A DNA stretch of 51,855 bases from GCA-2686295 sp964402995 (GTDB lineage: Archaea > Nanobdellota > Nanobdellia > Woesearchaeales > GCA-2686295). The stretch lies in assembly GCA_964402995.1 (NCBI GenBank), contig CAYOEA010000011.1, positions 1 through 51,855 on the forward strand, in the 5' to 3' direction. Position 1 is the first letter of the stretch; every line of letters begins with the position of its first letter. A program made the position numbers and the translations under genes. The notes beneath the pieces were generated by a model that worked only from the letters and a program-made list of their open reading frames with translations, had not been told where the DNA came from and did not search any database. This document shows positions 14,730 through 22,473 of the stretch, piece after piece.

Positions 14730-15722
14730 ATGACAGTAAAAGTAGCAATTAATGGATTTGGCAGAATAGGCCGTATGGTTCTAAAAGCAGGTATTAAAGA
14801 CCCTGCAATTGAATTTATTGCAGTTAATGATTTAACTGATACAAAAACTTTAGCTCATCTTTTCAAATATGATTCTGCTCATGGAAAATATCATGGTTCT
14901 GTTAGCTTTAATGATCATGCATTAATTATTGATGGAAAAGAAATTAAAGTTTTATCAGAAAGAAACCCGCAAGATCTTCCTTGGAAAGATTTGGGTGTTG
15001 AAGTTGTCGTTGAAAGTACTGGTTTTTTTAGAGACCATGAAGGCGCTTCAAAACATATTAAAGCAGGTGCTAAAAAAGTACTAATCTCAGCTCCTGGTAA
15101 AAACTCAGACTTCTCTTTAGTTAAAGGAGTTAATGAACACGATTATGATAAAAAAATCCACCACATAATTGATAATGCTTCATGCACTACTAATTGTCTT
15201 GCTCCTATGGCAAAAGTTCTTAATGATAATTTTGGAATTGAATCAGGTTTCATGACAACTGTTCATGCTTACACCGCAGATCAAAGACTTGTTGACGCAC
15301 CTCATAGTGACCTTAGACGAGCTAGAAGTGCGGCTGTAAACATTGTTCCTACAAGTACTGGCGCTGCTAAAGCAGTTGGTAAAGTAATTCCTGAATTAGA
15401 TGGAAAACTTGATGGCATGGCTATGAGAGTTCCTGTTCCTGATGGAAGCATTACAGACTTTGTTGTAGTTCTAAAAAAAGAAACTACTGCAGAAGAAATT
15501 AACAGTCTTTTCATGAATGTTGCAAGTAATGAACTTAAAGGAATTTTAGAATACAGTGAAGATCCTCTTGTAAGTACAGACATTATTGGAAATAGTCATT
15601 CTTGTATTTTTGATTCAGACTCAACTAAAGTTCATGGCAAATTAGTCAAAATTATTGGCTGGTATGATAATGAATGGGGCTATAGTAATAGAGTTGTAGA
15701 TATAGTCAAAATGCTTCTTTAG
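14730..15722 (+). CDS. gap: Type I (bacterial-type) glyceraldehyde-3-phosphate dehydrogenase
   Basis: 330 aa. It oxidises and phosphorylates glyceraldehyde-3-phosphate to 1,3-bisphosphoglycerate in glycolysis, and the reverse. The NAD-binding start is INGFGRIGR with Asp34 after the second strand, favouring NAD. The active site is SCTTNC (Cys152) with His179 in TVHAYT. WYDNEWGYSNR near the end is the type I signature. Most archaea use the unrelated-looking class II GAPDH, so this gene points to transfer from bacteria at some stage. It is followed 95 nt later by pgk, the next step of the pathway. Codon use looks like that of its neighbours, so transfer is not recent. Confidence 0.97.
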   Translation: MTVKVAINGFGRIGRMVLKAGIKDPAIEFIAVNDLTDTKTLAHLFKYDSAHGKYHGSVSFNDHALIIDGKEIKVLSERNPQDLPWKDLGVEVVVESTGFFRDHEGASKHIKAGAKKVLISAPGKNSDFSLVKGVNEHDYDKKIHHIIDNASCTTNCLAPMAKVLNDNFGIESGFMTTVHAYTADQRLVDAPHSDLRRARSAAVNIVPTSTGAAKAVGKVIPELDGKLDGMAMRVPVPDGSITDFVVVLKKETTAEEINSLFMNVASNELKGILEYSEDPLVSTDIIGNSHSCIFDSDSTKVHGKLVKIIGWYDNEWGYSNRVVDIVKMLL

Positions 15723-15785
15723 AAGCAATTATTCTTTTTATTTTATTTCTAATTTTTATTAATTAATTTTCTTTTGGTAAATAAA

Positions 15786-15794
15786 TTTATATAC
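15786..15794 (+). promoter_or_regulatory. TATA box, leaderless pgk
   Basis: TTTATATAC is centred 27 nt before the pgk ATG at 15817, with no Shine-Dalgarno site between, which predicts a leaderless mRNA independent of GAPDH. Confidence 0.6.
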
Positions 15795-15816
15795 TCATTA
15801 AGCATTTATTTCTTTT

Positions 15817-16950
15817 ATGAGAAAACTTACTGATTTAGATATAACTAACAAGCGTATTCTTCTAAGAGTTGATTACAATGTTCCAGTCGATGCTAAAGGC
15901 AACATCTTAGATGATTTTAAAATTAAACAAAGCGTACCTACTCTTAGATATTTATTAAAAAAAGCAAAGCAAGTTATCATTCTAACTCACATGGGTCGCC
16001 CTCAAGGTAAAATTATTCCAAAACTTAAAACCGACAAACTCGCTCTTTACTTGATGAAACTTACTGGCAGAGAAGTTGCAAAACTTAATGATTGTATTAA
16101 CATTGAAATTCCAGATAACAAAATTGTTTTACTTGAAAACGTTAGATTTCATAAAGAAGAAACAGACAATGATGAAGACTTTGCAAAAGAACTTGCATCT
16201 TTAGCTGATATTTATGTTAATGATGCTTTTGGTGTTTCTTATAATAAACACGCGTCAATTGTCGGAGTTCCAAAATTTATTCCTTCTTGCGCAGGTTTAC
16301 TTATTGAAAAAGAAATTGAAAACTTAGATTTCACTAAAATTGAACATCCTTTTATGGTTATTATTGGTGGTTCAAAATTTTCAAATAAATTTCCTGTGAT
16401 TAATTCTTTACTTCCTAAAGTTGATAAACTTCTTTTAGGCGGTGCTATGATTTTCACGTTCTATAAAGCTAAAGGTTACACTGTTGGAACTTCTCTTTTT
16501 GAAAAAGAACAAGTTATGGCAGCAAAACTTTTACTTAATAATGAAAAACTAATCTTGCCAAAAGATATTGTTGTTGCTAGCCAACCAAAAGAAAATTCTA
16601 AAGAATCAACTGTTCTTGCAAATATGATTCCAGTGGCTCAAATGGGTTTAGATATTGGTCCAGAATCCATTGAACATTTCAAAAAAGAATTAAGCAATGC
16701 TAAAACAATTTTTTGGAACGGCCCTTTAGGAATGTATGAAATTGAAAAATTTGCAAACGGAAGTATTGAAATTGCAAAATATCTAGCTCTTAGTAAAGCT
16801 AAAGTTATAATTGGTGGTGGCGACAGTACAACCATAATAGACAAACTCAATCTTAAGAAAGAATTTGATTATGTTTCTACTGGCGGCGGTGCTAGTTTAG
16901 AATTTATTAAATCTGGAACGCTTCCTGGTATTGAAATTTTAAAACACTGA
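15817..16950 (+). CDS. pgk: Phosphoglycerate kinase
   Basis: 377 aa enzyme that moves phosphate from 1,3-bisphosphoglycerate to ADP. The N-terminal domain has RVDYNVPVD and LTHMGRPQGK (substrate basic patch), then ENVRFHKEE and NDAFGVSYNKHAS. The C-terminal nucleotide domain has GGSKFSNK, FWNGPLGMYE, GGGDSTTIID and STGGGASLEF. It is slightly shorter than typical PGKs (390-410 aa), with no missing motif. It runs from its own leaderless promoter just after gap and converges on the Nip7-like gene. Confidence 0.97.
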   Translation: MRKLTDLDITNKRILLRVDYNVPVDAKGNILDDFKIKQSVPTLRYLLKKAKQVIILTHMGRPQGKIIPKLKTDKLALYLMKLTGREVAKLNDCINIEIPDNKIVLLENVRFHKEETDNDEDFAKELASLADIYVNDAFGVSYNKHASIVGVPKFIPSCAGLLIEKEIENLDFTKIEHPFMVIIGGSKFSNKFPVINSLLPKVDKLLLGGAMIFTFYKAKGYTVGTSLFEKEQVMAAKLLLNNEKLILPKDIVVASQPKENSKESTVLANMIPVAQMGLDIGPESIEHFKKELSNAKTIFWNGPLGMYEIEKFANGSIEIAKYLALSKAKVIIGGGDSTTIIDKLNLKKEFDYVSTGGGASLEFIKSGTLPGIEILKH

Positions 16951-16976
16951 GAATTCAAATTAATATTAAATTTTTA

Positions 16977-17417
16977 TTATTGTTCTCTTCTAAGATAATC
17001 TCCTCGATCCAATAGATTAGTCAAAAGTATTGATCCTTTTTCTTTATCTAATTTACCAAGTCCAATATTTTCATCTCTTTTGTTTTGAACTAATACGATT
17101 CCTGTTTTCACATTCATTTTAAACATACTTTTTTCAAAAACATCTCGCCCACATAAAAATAACCATTCTGCTTTTTCTCCAACAAATACTTTCACTTCAC
17201 TTTTCTTTGCAATTAATTCAAGTAATGCTGGACTTGCCATGAACTTTTTATTCTTTTCCTCTCCTAAATATAATCCAATAGAAGATGGATCTCGTGATAT
17301 TTTTTTTGCTTGTTGTTCTACTTTTGCCGGAACTAAATAATACTCTCTACCTTTCTTGTATACAGCAGGTATTTCTTCATCAGTAAAATTACTAACAAAT
17401 TTTTGTAGTTCATTCAT
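16977..17417 (-). CDS. Nip7-like PUA-domain RNA-binding protein
   Basis: 146 aa. The C-terminal PUA domain (about 60-146) shows EKAEWLFLCGRDVF, then GLGKL, then the ending LLDRGDYLRREQ. This resembles archaeal Nip7 (COG1374), where the DxGxYLR-x-E ending and the G-x-x-x-x-LF-x-x-G pattern are typical. Nip7 acts in maturation of the large ribosomal subunit in eukaryotes; its archaeal role is inferred. The start overlaps the end of the upstream coiled-coil gene by 8 nt, so the two are translationally coupled and probably work together. A different PUA protein cannot be excluded. Confidence 0.68.
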   Translation of the reverse strand: MNELQKFVSNFTDEEIPAVYKKGREYYLVPAKVEQQAKKISRDPSSIGLYLGEEKNKKFMASPALLELIAKKSEVKVFVGEKAEWLFLCGRDVFEKSMFKMNVKTGIVLVQNKRDENIGLGKLDKEKGSILLTNLLDRGDYLRREQ

Positions 17418-18633
17418 TTTCTATTATAATATTTATTTTTAAGAATAATTCAGATATTTGTTTTATTATTTTATCCGGCGTTGTTTGTTTTAGACTTGAT
17501 TTCAAATGGCTTAATTCTTGTTCTTCAAATTTAATTGAATCGTTTATTTTTTCTAATATATTTTCTTGTTCACTTAAACGAACAAATGAATCATTTTGAA
17601 CTTGTTTTCGTCTTATATCTACTTCTTCTTGTTTTAGTTTTATCAAAGTACCACGTAATGAAATTAGATTTTCTTTTGTTAAATTTTCAAGATCTTTCTT
17701 TAACTTCGCTTCCTGTTTATCTTTTAATCCTAATGAAGAAATTCCTTTTTTCATTGATTCTAATACAACAAATATTTCTAAAGAATCATCATGTTCAATT
17801 GCAACTATAGCATTATCTAAATATTTCAAAATAATATTTGCATGTATTGAAGTATGAGAATATTTTCTTAAAGGTCGCTCTATACTCAAAAATCGTTCAA
17901 CAATTCTTTTTTCTTGTCTTTGTCTTTCTTCAAGTTTTATTTCTTGATTTTCTTTAAGTGACAAATGTTCTTTATAGGCAGATCCTTTTTTCATCTGTTC
18001 AATTTTAGAAAATATTTTCTTTTCTTTTTCTTTCAAAGTTTTTAACTGTTCAGTTTGTTCTTTTTCTTTTTTCCGTATTACTTTCAAAGTTTTCTTTTGA
18101 TTATTTAATTCAGATAATTTTTCATTTACTTGATCCACTACTTCAAAACCTACATCTTCAATTTCTTTTGCTTGTTTTGACGCTAATTCTTGTATACCTT
18201 TAATTGATCTAATTACCGTTGCCAATTCTTTTTCTACAAACTCTCTAAGAACTGCATAACTTCTTTGAGTATCTGCCATTAGTTGATCTAATTCACTGGT
18301 GAAAATTTTTGAAAATGTAATTGTTTCTTGTCTTGTTTTTGGTAAATTTATTTGTGCTAAGAAATGATTAGTCTTATGTATATACTGCTTTTTGTTTCCT
18401 TGCATAATATGTTTTGCTCGTTCTGGTATATTCTCATTTTTTAAACCAGCGTTATTTAAAGATTCTAAATTTTCTTTTGTTTGACTTATTCTTTGTTTAA
18501 TTTCTTCGTTCATCTCAAGTATTTTATCATCAAAACTATTTTCTTCTTCAAACTTAGAATTATATTCTTCTATCTCGCTAAAACTAATTTTTTTATACTG
18601 CTCTTTTTTCTTTAAAAAATCGAAAAAACCCAT
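17410..18633 (-). CDS. Long coiled-coil protein coupled to the Nip7-like gene
   Basis: 407 aa, cytosolic, with no membrane segment. Long stretches of Lys, Glu, Gln and Leu heptads (about 115-260 and 320-395) predict extended coiled coils around a short mixed centre (about 255-310, with IHANIILKYLDNAIVAIE). A short start (MGFFDFLKKKEQYKK) resembles a basic targeting or docking tip. I do not recognise a named family. It resembles SMC/SbcC-type coils only in composition and lacks any Walker motif. A TATA box centred 26 nt before the ATG predicts a leaderless mRNA covering this gene and the PUA gene. Confidence 0.72.
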   Translation of the reverse strand: MGFFDFLKKKEQYKKISFSEIEEYNSKFEEENSFDDKILEMNEEIKQRISQTKENLESLNNAGLKNENIPERAKHIMQGNKKQYIHKTNHFLAQINLPKTRQETITFSKIFTSELDQLMADTQRSYAVLREFVEKELATVIRSIKGIQELASKQAKEIEDVGFEVVDQVNEKLSELNNQKKTLKVIRKKEKEQTEQLKTLKEKEKKIFSKIEQMKKGSAYKEHLSLKENQEIKLEERQRQEKRIVERFLSIERPLRKYSHTSIHANIILKYLDNAIVAIEHDDSLEIFVVLESMKKGISSLGLKDKQEAKLKKDLENLTKENLISLRGTLIKLKQEEVDIRRKQVQNDSFVRLSEQENILEKINDSIKFEEQELSHLKSSLKQTTPDKIIKQISELFLKINIIIENE

Positions 18634-18654
18634 GTAAATTAAGATAGTTGTGTT

Positions 18655-18663
18655 GTTTATAAT
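18655..18663 (-). promoter_or_regulatory. TATA box, leaderless coiled-coil gene
   Basis: On the minus strand the sequence reads ATTATAAAC, centred 26 nt before the ATG at 18633. It is one half of a compact 83-nt divergent promoter region shared with rnp4. Confidence 0.55.
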
Positions 18664-18686
18664 GTTTTTGCTTAACTTTAATTAAG

Positions 18687-18695
18687 TTTTTATAG
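18687..18695 (+). promoter_or_regulatory. TATA box, leaderless rnp4
   Basis: TTTTTATAG is centred 26 nt before the ATG at 18717, again with no Shine-Dalgarno site. Transcription would start at the first codon. Confidence 0.55.
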
Positions 18696-18716
18696 TTATA
18701 CAGGCTCTTCTTCTTC

Positions 18717-19034
18717 ATGGTTTCAAGATATCAGAAAAAAGCTAAAGAGCAACTAGATATAGCTAATCGTAGAATTGATAAACTATTTTCTCTTGCTGAC
18801 GAGATGTTTTTAACAGATTCCACGCTTTCTGATAGATATGTTGATTTAGCCAGAAAAATTGCTATGAAGTTTAAAATTAGTTTAAAATCTGAGTTTAAAA
18901 GAAAATTCTGTAAACATTGCAATAAATATCTTCGTTCAGGAGTTAATTGTCGTGTTAGAACTGTTTCCAAAAAACTTGTTTATTCTTGTTTCTCCTGTAA
19001 AAAATTCTCCAGAATACCACTAATAAGTAAATAG
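18717..19034 (+). CDS. rnp4: RNase P protein subunit 4 (Rpp21/Rpr2 family)
   Basis: 105 aa. Archaeal RNase P trims the 5' leader of pre-tRNA with an RNA subunit and several proteins; Rnp4 pairs with Rnp1 (Rpp29). The N-terminal half is helical (SRYQKKAKEQLDIANRRIDKL, with the family's repeated IA...I..L spacing). The C-terminal zinc ribbon has CKHC (65, 68) and CFSC (91, 94), with the family phrase CNKYLRSGVNCRVR between. All four zinc ligands are present. The length is typical. Confidence 0.93.
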   Translation: MVSRYQKKAKEQLDIANRRIDKLFSLADEMFLTDSTLSDRYVDLARKIAMKFKISLKSEFKRKFCKHCNKYLRSGVNCRVRTVSKKLVYSCFSCKKFSRIPLISK

Positions 19035-19065
19035 TTACTACTAAAAAGGAATAACTAAACGAAAG

Positions 19066-19075
19066 ATTTAAATAC
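19066..19075 (+). promoter_or_regulatory. TATA-like promoter of the 44-aa ORF
   Basis: ATTTAAATAC would start transcription near 19096. That leaves a leader of about 95 nt before the small ORF, unusually long for this window. Confidence 0.4.
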
Positions 19076-19190
19076 TAGTTCTTAGATTGTTGTTACTCCA
19101 AAGTGAAAATATTGTTTATGTGCACAAAAAACAACTCACAAAATAAATTTTGACGACGGTAAAGCAAAAAACAAAAGGAGGAACAAAAAA

Positions 19191-19325
19191 ATGAGAGATC
19201 ACTTACTATTCGAAGAAGAAGAAGAAATTCAAAGAATTAGAACTACAACTAAAAGAAAAAGTATTAACGATTTAAACAGAAAAATGCTTTCACAAGATGA
19301 AATGGACGACATCTTTTGTAATTAA
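19191..19325 (+). CDS. Short acidic 44-aa protein, unknown function
   Basis: The frame codes for 44 residues, starting MRDHLLFEEEEEIQRI and ending DDIFCN, with an acidic run, a basic middle and an acidic end. It is soluble and probably helical. AAAAGGAGGA (19173-19182) is one of the strongest Shine-Dalgarno sites in the window, 8 nt before the ATG. A TATA-like element lies upstream and T-rich sequence follows the stop. Signals of this quality make it a likely real gene. I recognise no family. Confidence 0.6.
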   Translation: MRDHLLFEEEEEIQRIRTTTKRKSINDLNRKMLSQDEMDDIFCN

Positions 19326-19398
19326 TTATTTTTATTTATACAACTTTTAAACCAATTCTTAAATTAATCTATGCAAATCTACGCAAATTTCAAAAATC

Positions 19399-19407
19399 TT
19401 TTATATT
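19399..19407 (+). promoter_or_regulatory. TATA box, leaderless bud32
   Basis: TTTTATATT is centred 25 nt before the ATG at 19428, with no Shine-Dalgarno site; a leaderless mRNA is predicted. Confidence 0.55.
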
Positions 19408-19427
19408 AAGTTCAATTCATAACTTAA

Positions 19428-20012
19428 ATGAAACTTATAGGTTCTGGTGCGGAAGCAGAAATCTTCCTTGATGAAAAGAACAACAAAGTAATCAAAAAAC
19501 GAATCAAGAAAGAGTATAGGATACCTCAAATAGATTTAGAACTAAGAAAAAGTAGAACTAGAATTGAAGCAAAAATTCTAAAAATCTTACCAATTAAAGG
19601 ACCAAAACTAATATCAGACGATAGAACAGAAACTATTGAAATGAGCTACATAGAAGGCCCAAAACTGCGAGATGTATTGAAAGACAATGTAAGTCTCGCC
19701 AAAGAAATTGGTGAGAAATTAGCCATCCTACATGATAAAGGAATAATTCACGGAGATTTAACTACTTCAAATATGATTCTAAACGATGAAATATACTTTA
19801 TTGACTTCGGATTATCATTTTTCTCTGAAAAAATTGAAAACAAAGCAGTTGATATCCACCTCTTAAAACAGGCTTTAGAAAGCAAACATCATAAAATTGC
19901 AAAACAAGCTTTCGAATTATTTTTAGAAGGATATAAAAAGTCTGAAAATTTTAAAAAAACCATTGAACGGTTCAATATTGTTGAACAAAGAGGAAGACAC
20001 AAAAAAAAATGA
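19428..20012 (+). CDS. bud32: KEOPS complex kinase/ATPase Bud32 (PRPK)
   Basis: 194 aa small kinase-fold ATPase of KEOPS, which helps Kae1 make t6A37 on ANN-decoding tRNAs. The glycine loop is GSGAEAEIF with the invariant Lys in VIKKRIKKEYR. The RTRIEAKIL helix, HGDLTTSNM catalytic loop and IDFGLSF metal-binding motif follow. In many archaea Bud32 is fused to Kae1; here it is free. The end ERFNIVEQRGRHKKK is the usual basic C-terminal tail. The stop overlaps the start of the S16 protease gene by 4 nt (ATGA), so the two are coupled. Confidence 0.96.
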   Translation: MKLIGSGAEAEIFLDEKNNKVIKKRIKKEYRIPQIDLELRKSRTRIEAKILKILPIKGPKLISDDRTETIEMSYIEGPKLRDVLKDNVSLAKEIGEKLAILHDKGIIHGDLTTSNMILNDEIYFIDFGLSFFSEKIENKAVDIHLLKQALESKHHKIAKQAFELFLEGYKKSENFKKTIERFNIVEQRGRHKKK

Positions 20013-21712
20013 AATCCAGATTTCTATTATTAATACTTATATTAGCATTAGTCATCATCCCATCCGTAATTGCAAAAAGTGGAACTATGAGTCTTTTGAC
20101 TGTTAGCGGCACAGGAAATGAAAGTTTTGGAGATATCGCAGAAGTAGTCTTAGAAATAAAACCTGGAACAGGTAAAATCTTTATTGATTCATTCCCATTA
20201 TCAAAAGTAGACACGCAAATATCAACTAGATATGCAAATCAAATTGCATGCGATTATCTAAAAAAAGATTGTACAAGATACAATTTTTATTATACAATTA
20301 GAGCGAAAGCAAGTATTGTTGGCGGACCTAGTGCAGGTGCGGCAATCACAGTTCTAACAATAAGTGTCCTATCAGATACACCTATTGATGATAAAACTCT
20401 AATCACAGGAACTATTAACTCAGGAAATATGATTGGCCCAGTTGCAGGTCTTGATAAAAAGATTGGAGCTGCGATTAAAAATAACTTCAATAAAGTTATT
20501 GTACCAAAATGGCAATCAGATCTTAATATCACTGAAATTGAAGAAGAATATCCGTTTAAAGAAATTACTCTTGTTAAAGTTAGAAACTTAGATGAAGTAA
20601 TGTATCACTTCACAGGCAAAGCATATAACAATAAAGTTGAAGAAATAGTTATCAACGAAGAATATACTGAAAGAATGAAAGAAGTTGCTGAAGCTCTTTG
20701 TCTAAGAAGCTTTAGTCTTAGAGATAATTTAGGAACAGTAACTAACAATTCAATCTACGATATGGCAGGAGAATTCTTAAATAGATCAGAACATGCGTAT
20801 GCAAATAAAACTTATTATGCAATGGCAAGTTATTGTTTTTCAGCAAATTTAAGATATAAACATATTGAAACTGAAGACTGGAGTAAAGAACAATTATTCA
20901 ATGCTTATGATGACATCTCATCAGAAATCTTCGATTTAAAACAAGAAATTGATGCTGTTGAACTAAAAACTCTTTCAGATCTAGAAACTTACATCATAGT
21001 TAATGAGAGATTAGCAGAAGCAGGTGAATTCTTATCAGAAGTAAACTGGACAAACGTTTCAGCCTATTTAATCGCATATGCTCAAGAAAGACTATATAGT
21101 GGGAAAGTATGGACTGAATTCTTTGGAATGAGTGGAAGCGAGTTCAAACTTGATGAAGCACACCTTAGAAATATATGTTTAAAAAAAGCTGCAGAAGCAG
21201 AAGAAAGAGTTAACTATGTTGCACTTTATCTTCCAAGTCTTGTTGAAAATATAAAAGAAGATCTTCAAGAAGCATATAATAGCCACGATAAAGGAGATTA
21301 TCCTAGATGTATCTTTAAATCAAGTAAAGCTAAAGCAGAAGCAAATATAATAATGTCTGCCCTCACAATCCAAGAAGAAGAATATGAGTCTATGCTTTCT
21401 GAAAAACACGAATCAATTAAGAAAATAATCGCAGAGCTTCAAACAAAAGACATCTTCCCAATCATGGGTTACAGTTATTTTGAATATTCAAAATCACTTG
21501 AAGAATATGATTTACTTTCAAGTTTAACATTTGCAGAGTATGCACTTGAAATCAGCAGATTAGACTTTTATTTTCCAGAAGATAGAAAATACAATATATG
21601 GGTTGAATTTGATTTAATTAAACTATTCCTATTTGGATTTATTGTAGGGGCTGGAAGCGTTTACTTATTTTTCATCACTAGAAATCAAAGAAAACGATTT
21701 AAAAAACCCTGA
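20009..21712 (+). CDS. Membrane-anchored archaeal S16 (Lon-type) serine protease
   Basis: 567 aa. A signal peptide (1-22) exports an S16 protease domain (about 30-210). Catalytic Ser108 lies in GGPSAGAA and Lys151 in GLDKKIGAA. They are 43 residues apart, as in the Ser-Lys dyad of E. coli Lon (679/722). There is no AAA+ module, so this is the COG1750-type archaeal secreted serine protease. The rest (about 220-530) is helical, and a C-terminal membrane helix (about 541-558) with a basic tail anchors it facing outward. It is translated with bud32. Its substrate may be misfolded exported proteins; this is inferred. Confidence 0.88.
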   Translation: MKSRFLLLILILALVIIPSVIAKSGTMSLLTVSGTGNESFGDIAEVVLEIKPGTGKIFIDSFPLSKVDTQISTRYANQIACDYLKKDCTRYNFYYTIRAKASIVGGPSAGAAITVLTISVLSDTPIDDKTLITGTINSGNMIGPVAGLDKKIGAAIKNNFNKVIVPKWQSDLNITEIEEEYPFKEITLVKVRNLDEVMYHFTGKAYNNKVEEIVINEEYTERMKEVAEALCLRSFSLRDNLGTVTNNSIYDMAGEFLNRSEHAYANKTYYAMASYCFSANLRYKHIETEDWSKEQLFNAYDDISSEIFDLKQEIDAVELKTLSDLETYIIVNERLAEAGEFLSEVNWTNVSAYLIAYAQERLYSGKVWTEFFGMSGSEFKLDEAHLRNICLKKAAEAEERVNYVALYLPSLVENIKEDLQEAYNSHDKGDYPRCIFKSSKAKAEANIIMSALTIQEEEYESMLSEKHESIKKIIAELQTKDIFPIMGYSYFEYSKSLEEYDLLSSLTFAEYALEISRLDFYFPEDRKYNIWVEFDLIKLFLFGFIVGAGSVYLFFITRNQRKRFKKP

Positions 21713-21737
21713 GAGACTCCAAGAAAAACGGAATCTC
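21713..21737 (+). terminator. Stem-loop right after the S16 protease gene
   Basis: GAGACTCC (21713-21720) pairs with GGAATCTC (21730-21737) with one mismatch. It starts at the base after the stop codon and is a possible transcript end or stabilising hairpin. No strong T-run follows. Confidence 0.3.
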
Positions 21738-21762
21738 CCCGGGAAAAAGAGGTGAGTATAAG

Positions 21763-21873
21763 TTGAATGTAAGAATATTAACTTTTTATTGCAATTACCT
21801 CTTTCCGATAATTATTAAGATATTATACAAAATATTTAAAGGTTTCGATTTTTTAGCCATTCAAGAATGGTAA
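21763..21873 (+). pseudogene. Possible remnant of an EEP-fold nuclease or a 36-aa peptide
   Basis: A TTG-started frame of 36 codons has GAGGTGA at 21749-21755, 7 nt upstream, the same arrangement as at other TTG-started genes here. The product begins MNVRILTFYCN and ends GFDFLAIQEW. ILTxNxN near the start and D-x-LA-x-QE about 20 residues later form the N-terminal strand pattern of the endonuclease/exonuclease/phosphatase (EEP) fold. The frame stops there; a further 19 in-frame codons run to the next gene. It could be a decayed nuclease start that kept its initiation signals, or a genuine small peptide. Either reading is tentative. Confidence 0.35.
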
Positions 21874-21932
21874 CAGAAACCAAATAAAATGTTTCAAAGA
21901 ATTCCAAAGATCAAATTTTTAGGAGAATGATT

Positions 21933-22427
21933 ATGAAAAAAACAACGAATTCGAGCTCTATCGACGAGAAAATATTCATAAGGGCAATAGAAAAAAGAGT
22001 TAGAAAAGATATTAGGATTAAAAAGAAATTAGGTAAAAAAAAAGAAATCAAAATACTGGATGATAACTCAAAAGAATTTCGAGTGACAAAAGATATTCTA
22101 CAAAGCATATTTGGAAAAGTAAAAAACATAATAATTGTAAAAAAGAAATCAGAAGCTGATTTAATTCCAACTAATTTAGATAGAGAAATAAATAAGGACT
22201 TAAAATCATATCTCTTAAACAAAAAATTTGAAACAAAACAAAAAATAATTTTAAATAATGTTCTTGAAAAAGAAATAATGACTTATTGTAAAATAAAAAA
22301 ATTGAAAATAGGCGATAAAGAAAAAAAAAATGAACTTATTGAATTATTAGAGAAAACCACTCCAAACACAAAATATGGTTTAGCAAAAAGTTTCGATAAA
22401 ATTAGAGAAAGACTAAAAACAGAATAA
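21933..22427 (+). CDS. Reduced NcsA/TtuA-like protein without PP-loop or zinc cysteines
   Basis: About 164 aa, strongly basic. Parts line up with the tRNA 2-thiouridine synthetases TtuA/NcsA as I recall them. FIRAIEKRVRKDIRIKKKL resembles the helix before the PP-loop. ILDDNSKEF lies where SGGKDS should be. IPTNLDREINKDLKSYL matches the GHNLDDEA helix. LEKEIMTYCKIKKLK and TPNTKYGLAKSFDKI match the C-terminal end. The ATP-binding motif is absent, and so are both CxxC zinc pairs (one Cys remains). TtuA is about 300 aa, so this is a condensed, probably non-catalytic relative. AGGAG at 21921-21925 favours the ATG at 21933 over the one at 21927. The family call is tentative. Confidence 0.5.
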   Translation: MKKTTNSSSIDEKIFIRAIEKRVRKDIRIKKKLGKKKEIKILDDNSKEFRVTKDILQSIFGKVKNIIIVKKKSEADLIPTNLDREINKDLKSYLLNKKFETKQKIILNNVLEKEIMTYCKIKKLKIGDKEKKNELIELLEKTTPNTKYGLAKSFDKIRERLKTE

Positions 22428-22473
22428 AAAATAAAATAACAAAATTAAAAATAATTTCAAAAAAGAAAATAAC

